Assembly (NCBI GenBank): GCA_015655215.1
Contig: JAATFL010000008.1
Coordinates: 1-64,000 of the forward strand
Direction of reading: 5' to 3'
Length of the DNA: 64,000 nucleotides
Origin: Coriobacteriia bacterium
Lineage (GTDB): Bacteria; Actinomycetota; Coriobacteriia; Coriobacteriales; RUG033
In this document: positions 9,950 through 19,284 of the stretch, piece after piece
How the letters are laid out: each line of letters starts with the position of its first letter
Numbering within the stretch: the first letter of the stretch is position 1
Notes under the pieces: generated by a model
What the model saw: only the letters and a program-made list of their open reading frames with translations
Databases searched by the model: none
Told to the model about the DNA's origin: nothing
Made by a program: the position numbers and the translations under genes

Positions 9950-11596
9950 ATGGCTCAAAAGGGAACCAAGGCGACGGGAATCTCAAGGCGATCGTTTCTG
10001 ACCGGGGTGGGTGCTGCCGGCACCTTGGCGGCAGTTGGCATGATTGCCGGCTGCACGACAGGCACGCAGGCTTCTTCCGGAGTGGATGCGACGGAAACCT
10101 CCGACGTCTCTTGGCGTACGGTTCCTGACGTCCCCGGGGGAAGCGACGTCTCAGAGACCGCGGATGTCGATGTGTGCGTGGTGGGTGGTGGCAGCTCGGG
10201 TCTTGGAGCGGGTCGCTCCGCCTTGCTCCATGGCGCGAAAAGCGTGCTTGTGTTGGAGAAGAACGGAACCTCGCGCGTTGGCGGGGGCGTACACGGCATC
10301 CTGGGTTCCAAGTATGCACAGGCGATCGGCGTCGAGTACAGTGACACCCAGGTTGACGAGATGATCAAAGAGGAAGTCAAGATGTCGAGCATGCGTGCCG
10401 ACGAGCGCTACTATCGTTTATGGGCAAAACGTTCGGGAGAGGTCTTCAGCTCCATGCTCGATGGCTTCGATTCCCAATACGTGCACTGCACGAACAACGG
10501 TGCTGCTCCATACGATCAGCTTTCCGATGAGTACTTCTCGGAGTCGGCGTACCCGGGAGAGGGTCTGCAGGTTTCATCCGGAGACGTGAACACTCCCGTC
10601 ATCGATGGCTTCACGCAATGGATCAACCAGAATGGTGGTGAGGTCCGCTACAACACCGCAGGCGAACAGCTGATAAAGGAAGGCGATAAGGTCGTCGGTG
10701 TCTACGCCAAGAAGGAGGATGGCTCGTACCTGAAGGTTAGTGCCAAGGCGGTCATCGTCTCGGGAGGTGGCTTCGAAGGCAACGAGGAAATGGTTGCCGA
10801 ACTGGCTCCACACGCCATCGGTACGCACGTTGCCAACACGGTTCCGGGCGATGGGTCCGCAATCAGCATGTGCGTCTGGGCCGGAGGCGTGACGCAGATG
10901 TCCCCGTGCTGCATCATGCTGTCCTCGGCGAAGTCGCCAGACGATCCCAACGTTCCCAACCCCATCCCGTTCATCTGCGTCAACAAGAATGGGGAACGGT
11001 TCGCCAACGAGGCGACGAGCTCGTTCGTCATTCCCTATTCCATCCTGAACCAGCCGGATAGGCGTGCGTGGCAGATTTTCGACGCCAACTACGCGCAGAC
11101 CATCAACGCGTTGCAAATCCAAACCTGGATGGGCACCATCGTCTTCAACGATGAGAAGATCGCGAAGTTCGAGGAAGCTGCGACCAAGGCCGACACCCTC
11201 GCGGAGCTCGCCGATAAACTCGGGGTCGACCCGGATGGGCTGCAGGAGACCGTCAAGACGTACGGCGAGATGGCAACGGCCGGCCATGACGACCAGTTTG
11301 GATTGCCGCTGCGCTTCATGAGCGCCGTCAATCCGGTGACTCCCCCGTTCTACGGCATGGAGATCCCGTACAACTGCCTCGTGTCCCTCGGCGGCGTCGT
11401 CTGCAATCCTGAAACATCCGAGGTCCTTGATGAGAGCCGCAGCCCGATTCTCGGCCTCTACGCTTCCGGCAATACCGTTGGCGAACGCTTCGGCATGGCC
11501 TATACGAACAATGTGACAGGTCTTTCCAACGCCTTCGGCGATATCGGTGGATACGTCGCTGGCGAAAGCGCCGGCGCATACGTCACCACGGCATAA
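9950..11596 (+). CDS. Tat-exported FAD-dependent reductase, lipoprotein
   Basis: MAQKGTKATGISRRSFLTG, lipobox IAGC, FAD motif VCVVGGGSSGLGAGRSALLHG. RBS GGAGAGG suggests this start within the longer ORF (9938). Confidence 0.9.
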   Translation: MAQKGTKATGISRRSFLTGVGAAGTLAAVGMIAGCTTGTQASSGVDATETSDVSWRTVPDVPGGSDVSETADVDVCVVGGGSSGLGAGRSALLHGAKSVLVLEKNGTSRVGGGVHGILGSKYAQAIGVEYSDTQVDEMIKEEVKMSSMRADERYYRLWAKRSGEVFSSMLDGFDSQYVHCTNNGAAPYDQLSDEYFSESAYPGEGLQVSSGDVNTPVIDGFTQWINQNGGEVRYNTAGEQLIKEGDKVVGVYAKKEDGSYLKVSAKAVIVSGGGFEGNEEMVAELAPHAIGTHVANTVPGDGSAISMCVWAGGVTQMSPCCIMLSSAKSPDDPNVPNPIPFICVNKNGERFANEATSSFVIPYSILNQPDRRAWQIFDANYAQTINALQIQTWMGTIVFNDEKIAKFEEAATKADTLAELADKLGVDPDGLQETVKTYGEMATAGHDDQFGLPLRFMSAVNPVTPPFYGMEIPYNCLVSLGGVVCNPETSEVLDESRSPILGLYASGNTVGERFGMAYTNNVTGLSNAFGDIGGYVAGESAGAYVTTA

Positions 11597-11619
11597 CCGC
11601 TCGTACATCCCCGATTCCT

Positions 11620-11656
11620 GGAAAACCCATCGGACGCGAAGCCGATGGGTTTTCCG
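11620..11656. terminator. terminator-like hairpin
   Basis: GGAAAACCCATCGG...CCGATGGGTTTTCC followed by GTT. Confidence 0.7.
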
Positions 11657-11867
11657 TTATGCGGAAATCCTCGTGCAGGGTTGGATGGGACGACCCGGAG
11701 ATTGGAATTGCGTCGCGCCGGTTCGAAGTGTCCATTACAGGCACTGCCCCTCCTTACCGTAACAACCCCAGCCGATGGCCGCCTTCTCGTCTCACGCGTT
11801 GTGCATGCGCCTATCGGAAGCCCGCATCCCCGGCTTCTTGCCACGTCAACCCGCTCTAGGATTTCTG

Positions 11868-12860
11868 TCAAAGCTGTCTTGTGGGTGTTCGCGTTTGCTC
11901 AACAGGCATTCTCACCGCACTTGATGCCGGTTTTGGGCAGTCAAGGATCGAACGGTTGGCGATGACATCCCTTACGGATTCGGTCAGGTAGTTGATGAAT
12001 GTTCTTTCAGCGGGGCTCCAGTTATGGTCTTTCAAGCGCGAGACGCCGAACTTCCAGTAGACGCCTTTGATGGGGACGTTCATGACCGAGTCATCATCAG
12101 GTAGACAGCTTGTCAGATGCGGGGCGCTGCAACCAATACCCTTGTTACGCTGCGCATAGTTGTACAGCCATATCATCTCAGCGCAGGTCGCCATTGACTT
12201 CAGATGAATTCCCGTCTTCTCGCAGCCCGTCAGCACCTGGTCGTAGACTTTGAAGGACCTGTCCATGCATGCGAAGTTCTGGTCTTCCAAATCCTCGAGG
12301 ACCAAGAACTCCTTCTCGCTCAGCTTGTTCTTCTTATTGATCCAAACGGATAGCTCCGTGCTGTAGATCTCGACGGTCTCGAACGCGTCGTTGTAAGGGG
12401 CGACGGTTAGGGCGAGGTCGTATTCGCCGTTGAGGAGCTCTTCCTCGCATCGGGAATCGGGAGTCTCTACACACCGTACCAAGATATCCTTGTGTTTCTT
12501 CATGAAGTTCTCGACGAAGTCGATGCCGAAGAACCCTGGGATGCCTATGGCGGCCCCTAGGTGGATGTGCTGTCGGTCATCGGCTGATATCCGGCGAAAA
12601 TCCTCTTGCATCACCTTGAGGTTCTGATACCAGCTGAGTACGTGCTCGTAGAGCACGTCGGCGTATGGCGTGGGGCTGAGCATCCCGCTCTCATCCAATT
12701 TGAAAAGCGTCACGCCGAGCTCCCGCTCGAGCACGTGTATCGCCTTGGTGAAACCTTGAGGCGACATCGGGATGGTCCTCGCCGCCGCCGAGAAGCTCCG
12801 TTTTCTGTAGACGGTGGTGAAGTAGTCGAGCTGACCGGTACTAATCGAAATAGTAGCCAT
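11868..12860 (-). CDS. LysR-family transcriptional regulator
   Basis: N-terminal HTH MATISISTGQLDYFTTVYRKRSFSAAARTIPMSPQGFTKAIHVLERELGVTLFKLDESG. Start chosen inside the longer ORF. Confidence 0.85.
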   Translation of the reverse strand: MATISISTGQLDYFTTVYRKRSFSAAARTIPMSPQGFTKAIHVLERELGVTLFKLDESGMLSPTPYADVLYEHVLSWYQNLKVMQEDFRRISADDRQHIHLGAAIGIPGFFGIDFVENFMKKHKDILVRCVETPDSRCEEELLNGEYDLALTVAPYNDAFETVEIYSTELSVWINKKNKLSEKEFLVLEDLEDQNFACMDRSFKVYDQVLTGCEKTGIHLKSMATCAEMIWLYNYAQRNKGIGCSAPHLTSCLPDDDSVMNVPIKGVYWKFGVSRLKDHNWSPAERTFINYLTESVRDVIANRSILDCPKPASSAVRMPVEQTRTPTRQL

Positions 12861-13225
12861 CGGTTCCCCCTCAAATCCCCTGTCGGCTCCCCTAAGATTC
12901 CGACGCAGCGCCATGTCTCATTGCGGCGACATCCATGATGCGATGATAAGAGGCGCTGTCGACACGCATGATACACACTATCTTCCATCACGTCATGCTA
13001 ACCGAAGAGCGTCCACCGTTGAAAGGGTTGAAACCAAGAGATGCAAACCTACAGTTTTTGGCGTTAGGAACGACGCTCCCGAGAGGTTTTTCGCCTTCTA
13101 TACTTCTTACGTAGGTACGAGAAGGTCGCTCGAAGGCAGCAAAGGGCTGGGCCAGCGGCAGGGTCCTTCTCCAACCGCATCGTCGAAGAGGAAAACCGGG
13201 AACCAATAGTGAGAGTGGGGGAAGA

Positions 13226-14866
13226 ATGATAGAAGAGAGAACCGAGGGCGTTTCCCGTCGGACCTTCCTGGAAGGTGCCTCCCTGGCTGCTGTCGTCGCC
13301 GCTACGGGTATGGCTCTTACGGGCTGCGGATCCACGAACACGACCACCGGATCGAGTACGACTGAGGCTGGGACCGAGGGTTCGGCTTCGACAGACACGG
13401 TATGGACGATTGAGGAGCTCGGGGAACCAACCGAGACCATTTCCACCCAGGTCTGCATCGTGGGAGGCGGTGGGACCGGCCTCGCCGCCGGCGTCCAGGC
13501 CAAGCAGCTCGGCTTGGATGCCGTTGTGTTGGAGAAGAAGGGGAATACTGGTGGATCGTTCATCGGCACCGAGGGCTTGTTCGCCGTCGGTTCCCATTGG
13601 CAGATTGCCGCTGGCGAGACCGTCACGGCTGCCGAAGTAATCAAGGAGTGCATGAACTATCACCACTGGGTCCCCAATATCGAGCTCTACAGGGCATTCT
13701 TCAACAAGACCGCCGCGACCGTTGACTGGCTCGAGAGCATCGGCGTCGAGTTCGATCACGTGCAGGCTTTAGGTGACTCCCACATCTGCTGGCATATCTA
13801 CAAGGGCTCTCTGCACCCTGGCGTCGAGTTCATGAAGAGCATGGCCGCAGCGGCGGTAAACGTCGATCTGAACATACAGCCCAGCACCTCCGGCAAGAAG
13901 GTGCTCATCGAGGACGGCAAGGTCACAGGTATCCTCGCCGTCAAAGATGATGGCTCGATCCTCAAGGTCGAGGCGCCTGTCGTTATCATCGGCTGCGGCG
14001 GCTATGCGAACAACGAGGACATGATCACCTCCCTGTCCGGTGTCGATGCTTCCCTTACCTGTGCAGCCGGCATGGACGGTCGCGATGGCGACGGTATCAA
14101 GATGGGTGTCGACGCGGGTGCCGCGCTTGCCCCCGACCCTGGCACCATCATGTTCTACGGCCCTGTCGCCAAGACGACCAACTGGGGCTCCATGGCGACT
14201 GCCTGTTCCCAGCAGCCGCTTCTCCTGGTCAACCAAGACGCCAAACGCTACGTCGAGGAGAACATGCCCCTCAGGAATTTCGCGTTCGCCGGTATCGCCG
14301 AGAAGATGCAGGAGAAGGTCTATCAGATCTTCAACGAAGCTCTGCTCGAGAAGCTCGAGAACGAGGGGGCGCTGACGAGCGTCGGCGTCTATGTCATAGC
14401 CGGCAGTCCGATGACAGGTCTCAACGATGAGATCCAGGCTCTTGTCGATAAGGGCGAGACCGCTTTCAAGTCTGACAGCATCTCTGGACTTGCCTCTGCG
14501 ACGGGGCTGGATGCCGCTACGTTGCAGGAGACCTTCGATACGTACAACACGTACTGCATGACCGGTATCGATGAGGACTTCGGCAAGCCCGCGGACTACC
14601 TGATCGCCATGGAGGATGGTCCGTTCTACGCCGTTGAATGCGTGAATGGTTATTATACGACGTGCGGTGGTCTGAAGGTCAGTCCGAACACCGAGGTTCT
14701 CGACGAGAATGGGGAGATCATTCCCGGCCTGTATGCTGGTGGTTGCGACACCGGTGGATTCTACGGTGACGCCTACGATGTGGCGATCGCTGCTGGATCC
14801 GGTGCCTCCTGGGCCATCAACTCCGGTCGTATCGCCGCAGCGGCTGCCGCCGATTATCTAGCTTGA
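13226..14866 (+). CDS. Tat-exported FAD-dependent reductase, lipoprotein
   Basis: GVSRRTFLEGASL, lipobox LTGC, FAD motif VCIVGGGGTGLAAGVQAKQLG. Divergent from the LysR gene. Confidence 0.9.
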   Translation: MIEERTEGVSRRTFLEGASLAAVVAATGMALTGCGSTNTTTGSSTTEAGTEGSASTDTVWTIEELGEPTETISTQVCIVGGGGTGLAAGVQAKQLGLDAVVLEKKGNTGGSFIGTEGLFAVGSHWQIAAGETVTAAEVIKECMNYHHWVPNIELYRAFFNKTAATVDWLESIGVEFDHVQALGDSHICWHIYKGSLHPGVEFMKSMAAAAVNVDLNIQPSTSGKKVLIEDGKVTGILAVKDDGSILKVEAPVVIIGCGGYANNEDMITSLSGVDASLTCAAGMDGRDGDGIKMGVDAGAALAPDPGTIMFYGPVAKTTNWGSMATACSQQPLLLVNQDAKRYVEENMPLRNFAFAGIAEKMQEKVYQIFNEALLEKLENEGALTSVGVYVIAGSPMTGLNDEIQALVDKGETAFKSDSISGLASATGLDAATLQETFDTYNTYCMTGIDEDFGKPADYLIAMEDGPFYAVECVNGYYTTCGGLKVSPNTEVLDENGEIIPGLYAGGCDTGGFYGDAYDVAIAAGSGASWAINSGRIAAAAAADYLA

Positions 14867-14878
14867 TCGATTGGCAAG

Positions 14879-14922
14879 GCCATGTGGACGCGTTCATGGT
14901 TTCTTGAAGCGTCCACATGGCC
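14879..14922. terminator. terminator-like hairpin between convergent genes
   Basis: GGCCATGTGGACGC...GCGTCCACATGGCC. Confidence 0.6.
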
Positions 14923-14975
14923 TCCTTCCAGGTACGCCGGCGTCCGCACCCTATCACCCGTCATGCTCGAATGTC

Positions 14976-15959
14976 TCAGTCTATGGTCGCGACGACCTTT
15001 CCAAATGCGCCTGACCGCTCCATGAGCGCATGCGCCCGTCCGATCCGGTCGAGCGTGAACCGCGCCCCGACGATAGGGTGCATGTCGTGGGCGGCGATAT
15101 GGGAGAAGATGGCATCGATGGTCTTCTGGTCCGGATAGTTGCTGAAGAACCCGGAAAGCGAGACGCCATTGGGGATATCCTTGATGGGGTCGAACCCGTT
15201 CAACTCGTACTGGTTGCCCAGCACGCCCGACATGCAGACACGACCCGGGTTTCCGGCGAGGTGCATGGACTCCAGCAACGTGGAAGGTCCAACCAGTTCC
15301 AGTATCGTATCGAATCCATGAGGATGCGACGCGAACGCCCGGTCGGCCAACGTCTCGTCATCCAGGAGCACCACGTCGGCACCTGCCTGTAGCAGCTTCG
15401 CCGCCTTCGTCTGGCTCCGCGTGGTGGCAGTGACCACGCATCCCAGGCTCCTCGCAATCTGCAACGCAGCGAGCCCTAGAGCGCTCGTTCCCCCGCGGAT
15501 GAGCAGGCTCTCGCCAGACTGTAGGCGCAGGCATTCGAACAGCGAACCCCATGCGGTGAACCATGTCTCGGGAATGGCCGCCATCTGGTCCCATGGCAGG
15601 TCGCTGTCGACCGAGAACACGATGCTCTCGGGCAACAGCGCGTACTCGGCATAGCTGCCATCGAAACTGCGACCCATGCCCCCCATCAGGGCGACCACGC
15701 GGTCGCCTGTCTTGAAACGGCTGTCAGAGGGGTCGGCTATCACCCCCACGCATTCGATGCCGAGGATGCGCGGGAGTCGTATGTGGTCCTCCTCGGCTTC
15801 GAATGCGCGCAGCATCACCTCGGAGTGGTTCAATCCGAACGCTTCCACCTGCACCAGCACCCATCCGGGCTTTACCCGGGGGACGGGCACGCGTGATGTG
15901 TGCAGCTCCTCGGCGGCACTGGACCGTTCCAGTACCACGGCTCTCATCGTTGATTCCAT
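14976..15959 (-). CDS. zinc-independent MDR/quinone oxidoreductase-like dehydrogenase
   Basis: MRAVVLERSSAAEELHTSRVPVPRVKPGWVLVQVEAFGLNHSEVMLRAF, GTSALGLAALQIARSLGCVVTATTRS. The start ATG (15959-15957) overlaps the stop of the upstream radical SAM gene (TGATG). Confidence 0.85.
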   Translation of the reverse strand: MESTMRAVVLERSSAAEELHTSRVPVPRVKPGWVLVQVEAFGLNHSEVMLRAFEAEEDHIRLPRILGIECVGVIADPSDSRFKTGDRVVALMGGMGRSFDGSYAEYALLPESIVFSVDSDLPWDQMAAIPETWFTAWGSLFECLRLQSGESLLIRGGTSALGLAALQIARSLGCVVTATTRSQTKAAKLLQAGADVVLLDDETLADRAFASHPHGFDTILELVGPSTLLESMHLAGNPGRVCMSGVLGNQYELNGFDPIKDIPNGVSLSGFFSNYPDQKTIDAIFSHIAAHDMHPIVGARFTLDRIGRAHALMERSGAFGKVVATID

Positions 15960-17002
15960 CAGACGACTCCTTCGATCTCTTTCCAGCACTGCGGGTCAGG
16001 GGCGTACATGCTCCCCGAGTAGCCGTATGCTACGGCGGGACAGCCACGGCAGAATCCCATCAGTTCGCACTTGCTGCACTTCTGCAGCTTGTCGAATCGA
16101 CGATATTCGTCCATGCTCGCGCCCAGGAAGATATCGCGCATGGACGAATCGAACGCGTTGCCCACGCGACTTTCCATGCGGCGGCAGGCGTATACGTCTC
16201 CGTTCGGCAGGATGGTCATGTGCTCGATCCCGCAGTGGCAGCCATCGTAGATAATGTCCGGCTGCGCGTCCTCTGGGATGGTGAACAGTCCCTGCTCGTA
16301 GCGCAGCAGCGTCCAGAGGTGGTCTTTCAGTTGAAACGTGGTGCCGCATCCTCCATGTGCGTCGATGCGTTCTTGGCACTTCAGCAGAAAGCTGCGGTAG
16401 CTTGATGGTTCGATGTGGAATTCCCGACTCTTCTGGCCACTGGTGGGGCAGTAACGTCCGAAGGCGTAGACATCCACGTGGTGTTCGGCGACCACGTCGA
16501 TCAGATGGGGGATGTCCGCCATGTTGGCGCTGGAGACGGTGGTCATGACGGCGCACCACATGCCACTGTCGCGGATGAGGGGGATGGCCTTCAGCGTCGC
16601 CTCGAACGAGCCGGGCTTGCGGAACACGTCGTGTGTTTCACGCAGGCCATCCAGCGAAAGTTGATACTTCCTGCAGCCCAACGCAGCCAGGCGCTCACAG
16701 ACCTCGCGAGTCAGATGGAATGGGTTGCCCATAACGGCGAATCCGAATCCGCGGGTATGCAGCAACTCCGCCAATCGCCAGAAGTCGGGATGCAGGATGG
16801 GATCGCCACCGGTCAGGTAGAAGTAGGGTTCGCGCCCCAATTCGTCGCACATGACGCTGCAGCTATCCACGATGTGCTGCATCTTTTCGAATGGCATGTT
16901 CTCTGGGGATGCGCATGCACCCTCCGAGAAGATGTAGCAATGCTTGCAGCGCTGGTCGCACTCATCGGTTATGTGCCATTGGAAAGCGAAGGAGGGATTC
17001 AT
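15959..17002 (-). CDS. radical SAM/SPASM peptide-modifying enzyme (candidate RiPP maturase)
   Basis: CX3CX2C motif CDQRCKHCYIF, TGGDP, and a SPASM domain with cysteines CHCGIEHMTILPNGDVYACRR...CSKCELMGFCRGCPAVAYGYSGSMYAPDPQC. Confidence 0.9.
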   Translation of the reverse strand: MNPSFAFQWHITDECDQRCKHCYIFSEGACASPENMPFEKMQHIVDSCSVMCDELGREPYFYLTGGDPILHPDFWRLAELLHTRGFGFAVMGNPFHLTREVCERLAALGCRKYQLSLDGLRETHDVFRKPGSFEATLKAIPLIRDSGMWCAVMTTVSSANMADIPHLIDVVAEHHVDVYAFGRYCPTSGQKSREFHIEPSSYRSFLLKCQERIDAHGGCGTTFQLKDHLWTLLRYEQGLFTIPEDAQPDIIYDGCHCGIEHMTILPNGDVYACRRMESRVGNAFDSSMRDIFLGASMDEYRRFDKLQKCSKCELMGFCRGCPAVAYGYSGSMYAPDPQCWKEIEGVV

Positions 17003-17024
17003 GAAGTGCCTTTCGGTAAACGAT

Positions 17025-17060
17025 AAGAGCCCGGGACGCGAAAGGTGCGCCCGGGCTCTT
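17025..17060 (-). terminator. hairpin between precursor and maturase genes (possible attenuator)
   Basis: AAGAGCCCGGG...CCCGGGCTCTT, in the gap between the 53-aa ORF stop (17093) and the radical SAM start (17002). Confidence 0.6.
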
Positions 17061-17092
17061 ATTTTTCGCGTTCGCGGGTTCGCGCAGGTCCG

Positions 17093-17254
17093 CTATTTAG
17101 GATCGGCCGTACCGCAACCACCGGAAACCTTCGGATCGGCCGTACCGCAGCCACTGGAAACCTTCGGATCGGCCGTACCGCAGCCACCGGAAACGGCGAC
17201 GTGGTGGGTGGGGCTGCACCATGTGGCGACCTTGCTCAGGATCTGATTCTCCAT
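17093..17254 (-). CDS. putative RiPP precursor peptide with three tandem Cys-Gly repeats
   Basis: Not in the ORF track because it is short. Reverse complement reads MENQILSKVATWCSPTHHVAVSGGCGTADPKVSSGCGTADPKVSGGCGTADPK*. AGGAGG RBS just upstream; maturase directly downstream. Confidence 0.85.
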   Translation of the reverse strand: MENQILSKVATWCSPTHHVAVSGGCGTADPKVSSGCGTADPKVSGGCGTADPK

Positions 17255-17527
17255 TGCTACCTCCTATAACGAATGGGCCTCATCCTGTTCGAGAGGCTAT
17301 CATCGCATCGTAGACACCTATCCGAGGATTCACAAGAAGCCACTTGTTTATCGGTTAGTTACAAAAAGGTAAGTAAGTTATCGAGGCGCTACCCTGTCCG
17401 GTCTCGTTTGACAGGAGTCACCTTGCAGATAGACTGCTTGTCGAGGTGATCGAAACCGACGTTGGAACCCTTCTCCCTCTCACCAGTGCATGGTGAGCGA
17501 TGTATGGTCAAATGAAATGAGGCGGTC

Positions 17528-18317
17528 ATGATTTCCGTACGAGAAGGATTCGAGATACTCGCATCACGCCCGGCACGCACCAGTTGGAAGATCCCCGCGT
17601 TCTGCAACAATGGCTGGGCGGCGATTCGCCTCTTGCGGTTCTGCGAGGAGATGGGGGTCGAGCGCCCCTTTGACATAGCTTATGGAGCGCCTTTTGCGCC
17701 TGGTCAGGTGGGCGTCCTATAAGCTCACGCGTCACATACGCGAGACGCACCCCACCATCAAGTTGATTGCCTCGCTCAACAAATGCATGTGCGACCTGCG
17801 CAAGGACTCCTCGCGTGAGACCGAGTATTACCGTCAGCTGTTCACGCAGTTCGATGAGGTCGTGGTACGTTGCGAATACGTACTCGATGACGTTTCCATC
17901 CACCAGCTCGATGATGTGAAGGACCGCGTGGAGATCATCGTCAATCGGTTCTGTGTTCCCAATTGCCAGCATTGCTACGAGCATATCTCTGCAGTCGAGC
18001 AATGGAATGACGAAAGGCAACGGGGAGTCTGTCAGCAGTGCTTCTACCTAAAGACCGCCGGCGACATCAACAGGCGTTTGAACGAGAGCCTGTTCATATC
18101 GGACAAGCGGATAAACGAGTTGGTCGATTCCGGTTTCTATAAGATGAAACTCGCCGGACGCAACGCTCCTCTGCCCAAGTTCATCGACATGCTTGCAACC
18201 TATGTCTTCGAACCGACGGGCGTGATCAACTTCATGAAGAACGACATGATGCGAGAGTTCAAGATGCTGGCGCAAACCCGGGGGCCCTCGTTCAATCCTT
18301 GTTCACTGATTTCCTAA
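17528..18317 (+). pseudogene. decayed U32-like (TIM-barrel) protein gene, frameshifted or internally deleted
   Basis: N-terminal part in one frame (CNNGWAAIRLLRFCEEMGVERPFDIAYGAPF), a short AWSGGRP in a second frame, and the C-terminal part in a third (YKLTRHIRETHPTIKLIASLNK...RVEIIVNRFCVPNCQHCYEHI...GFYKMKLAGRN). Confidence 0.5.
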
Positions 18318-18350
18318 CGAAACCGCTCTGAGGTGGTATCATGAATTAGT

Positions 18351-18977
18351 ATGAACGATACAACTAAAAATACAACTCGATATAATGCAGGGCGCTTTCA
18401 CATCGCCGTGGTCATGGATTATCTTTGCGAGGACACATCTATCGAGAGCATCACAGTGAGTTCCATCTGCCAGAATGCCAAAATATCGAGAACGGTCTTC
18501 TATAGATTGTTCGAGGATAAATACGAGGTTGCAAACTGGTTCATGTCTCAAGCGATAAACCCTGGCATCAGCGAAAGGGGACGCACGCTCACTTGGTCTG
18601 AAGGTATCATCGTCACCCTGTCTGGCTGCGAACTTCTCAAGAACCTCATGTGTGGTGCCTGGAAAAGTCCTGGGTACCATGCGATGAAGGAAACCGGCAT
18701 ACGTAAATGCCGAGACAACCTGACTGAAACGGTTGTGAGTATGAAAGGCGTGGAACTTACCGAGGAGTTGCGTCTGCAGATAGATTTCTACGCACATTCC
18801 GAAAGCTACGTCGTTCGTAACTGGATCGCCGACCGAGACCATTGCTCGATCGAGGAGATCGCCCATCTGCTTGAGACGTGTGTCCCGCCCACGCTCCACG
18901 ACCTGCTCGCCGTACCGATAGACCCGCAGCCGATGCAGAAACTGACCTGGGCAACATTGGTCATGCTTTCCTCCTAA
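18351..18977 (+). CDS. TetR/AcrR-like transcriptional regulator
   Basis: N-terminal HTH-like segment IESITVSSICQNAKISRTVFYRLFEDKYEVANWF. Confidence 0.7.
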   Translation: MNDTTKNTTRYNAGRFHIAVVMDYLCEDTSIESITVSSICQNAKISRTVFYRLFEDKYEVANWFMSQAINPGISERGRTLTWSEGIIVTLSGCELLKNLMCGAWKSPGYHAMKETGIRKCRDNLTETVVSMKGVELTEELRLQIDFYAHSESYVVRNWIADRDHCSIEEIAHLLETCVPPTLHDLLAVPIDPQPMQKLTWATLVMLSS

Positions 18978-19053
18978 GGACTCCTCACTCCCCATACCAT
19001 CGTGCCCCAATCCTGCATTCCTCAACCTTGCATCCCACGGCTGTGGTAGGAGG

Positions 19054-19152
19054 TTTGTTACAAAACGCATGATCTGTCCACACTTGTTACAGGTTCGGGC
19101 GATTGTCGTCGTCTGGGACACTTCTTTGTGACTGATGCGAATTGTTACAAAA
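19054..19152. promoter_or_regulatory. phased TTGTTACA repeats, candidate operator array
   Basis: TTGTTACA begins at 19055, 19084 and 19142 (spacing 29 and 58 bp). Two copies extend to the near-palindrome TTGTTACAAAA. Confidence 0.5.
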
Positions 19153-19284
19153 GTGGGTGCTTGAGATTTGACCCTCCGTTTTCTGGATTCTAACGTGATC
19201 GGCGGGGGAATCGTCTTAACAAGCTATGCATTGATTGAAGGGATGTCCCTCAAAGACGATAAGGATTTGTCGGAAGGGGTAAAG

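Noticed and set aside
17093-17254. Short direct DNA repeats considered as a CRISPR array or minisatellite
   Set aside because: Only three 33-bp units with no unique spacers, in frame within an ORF; protein repeats explain them better.
17045-17269. Plus-strand ORF with RIGRTAATGNL repeats (17045-17269) and its frame-shifted partner (16944-17246)
   Set aside because: These are the wrong-strand readings of the precursor repeats. The minus strand has the RBS, Met start and adjacent maturase.
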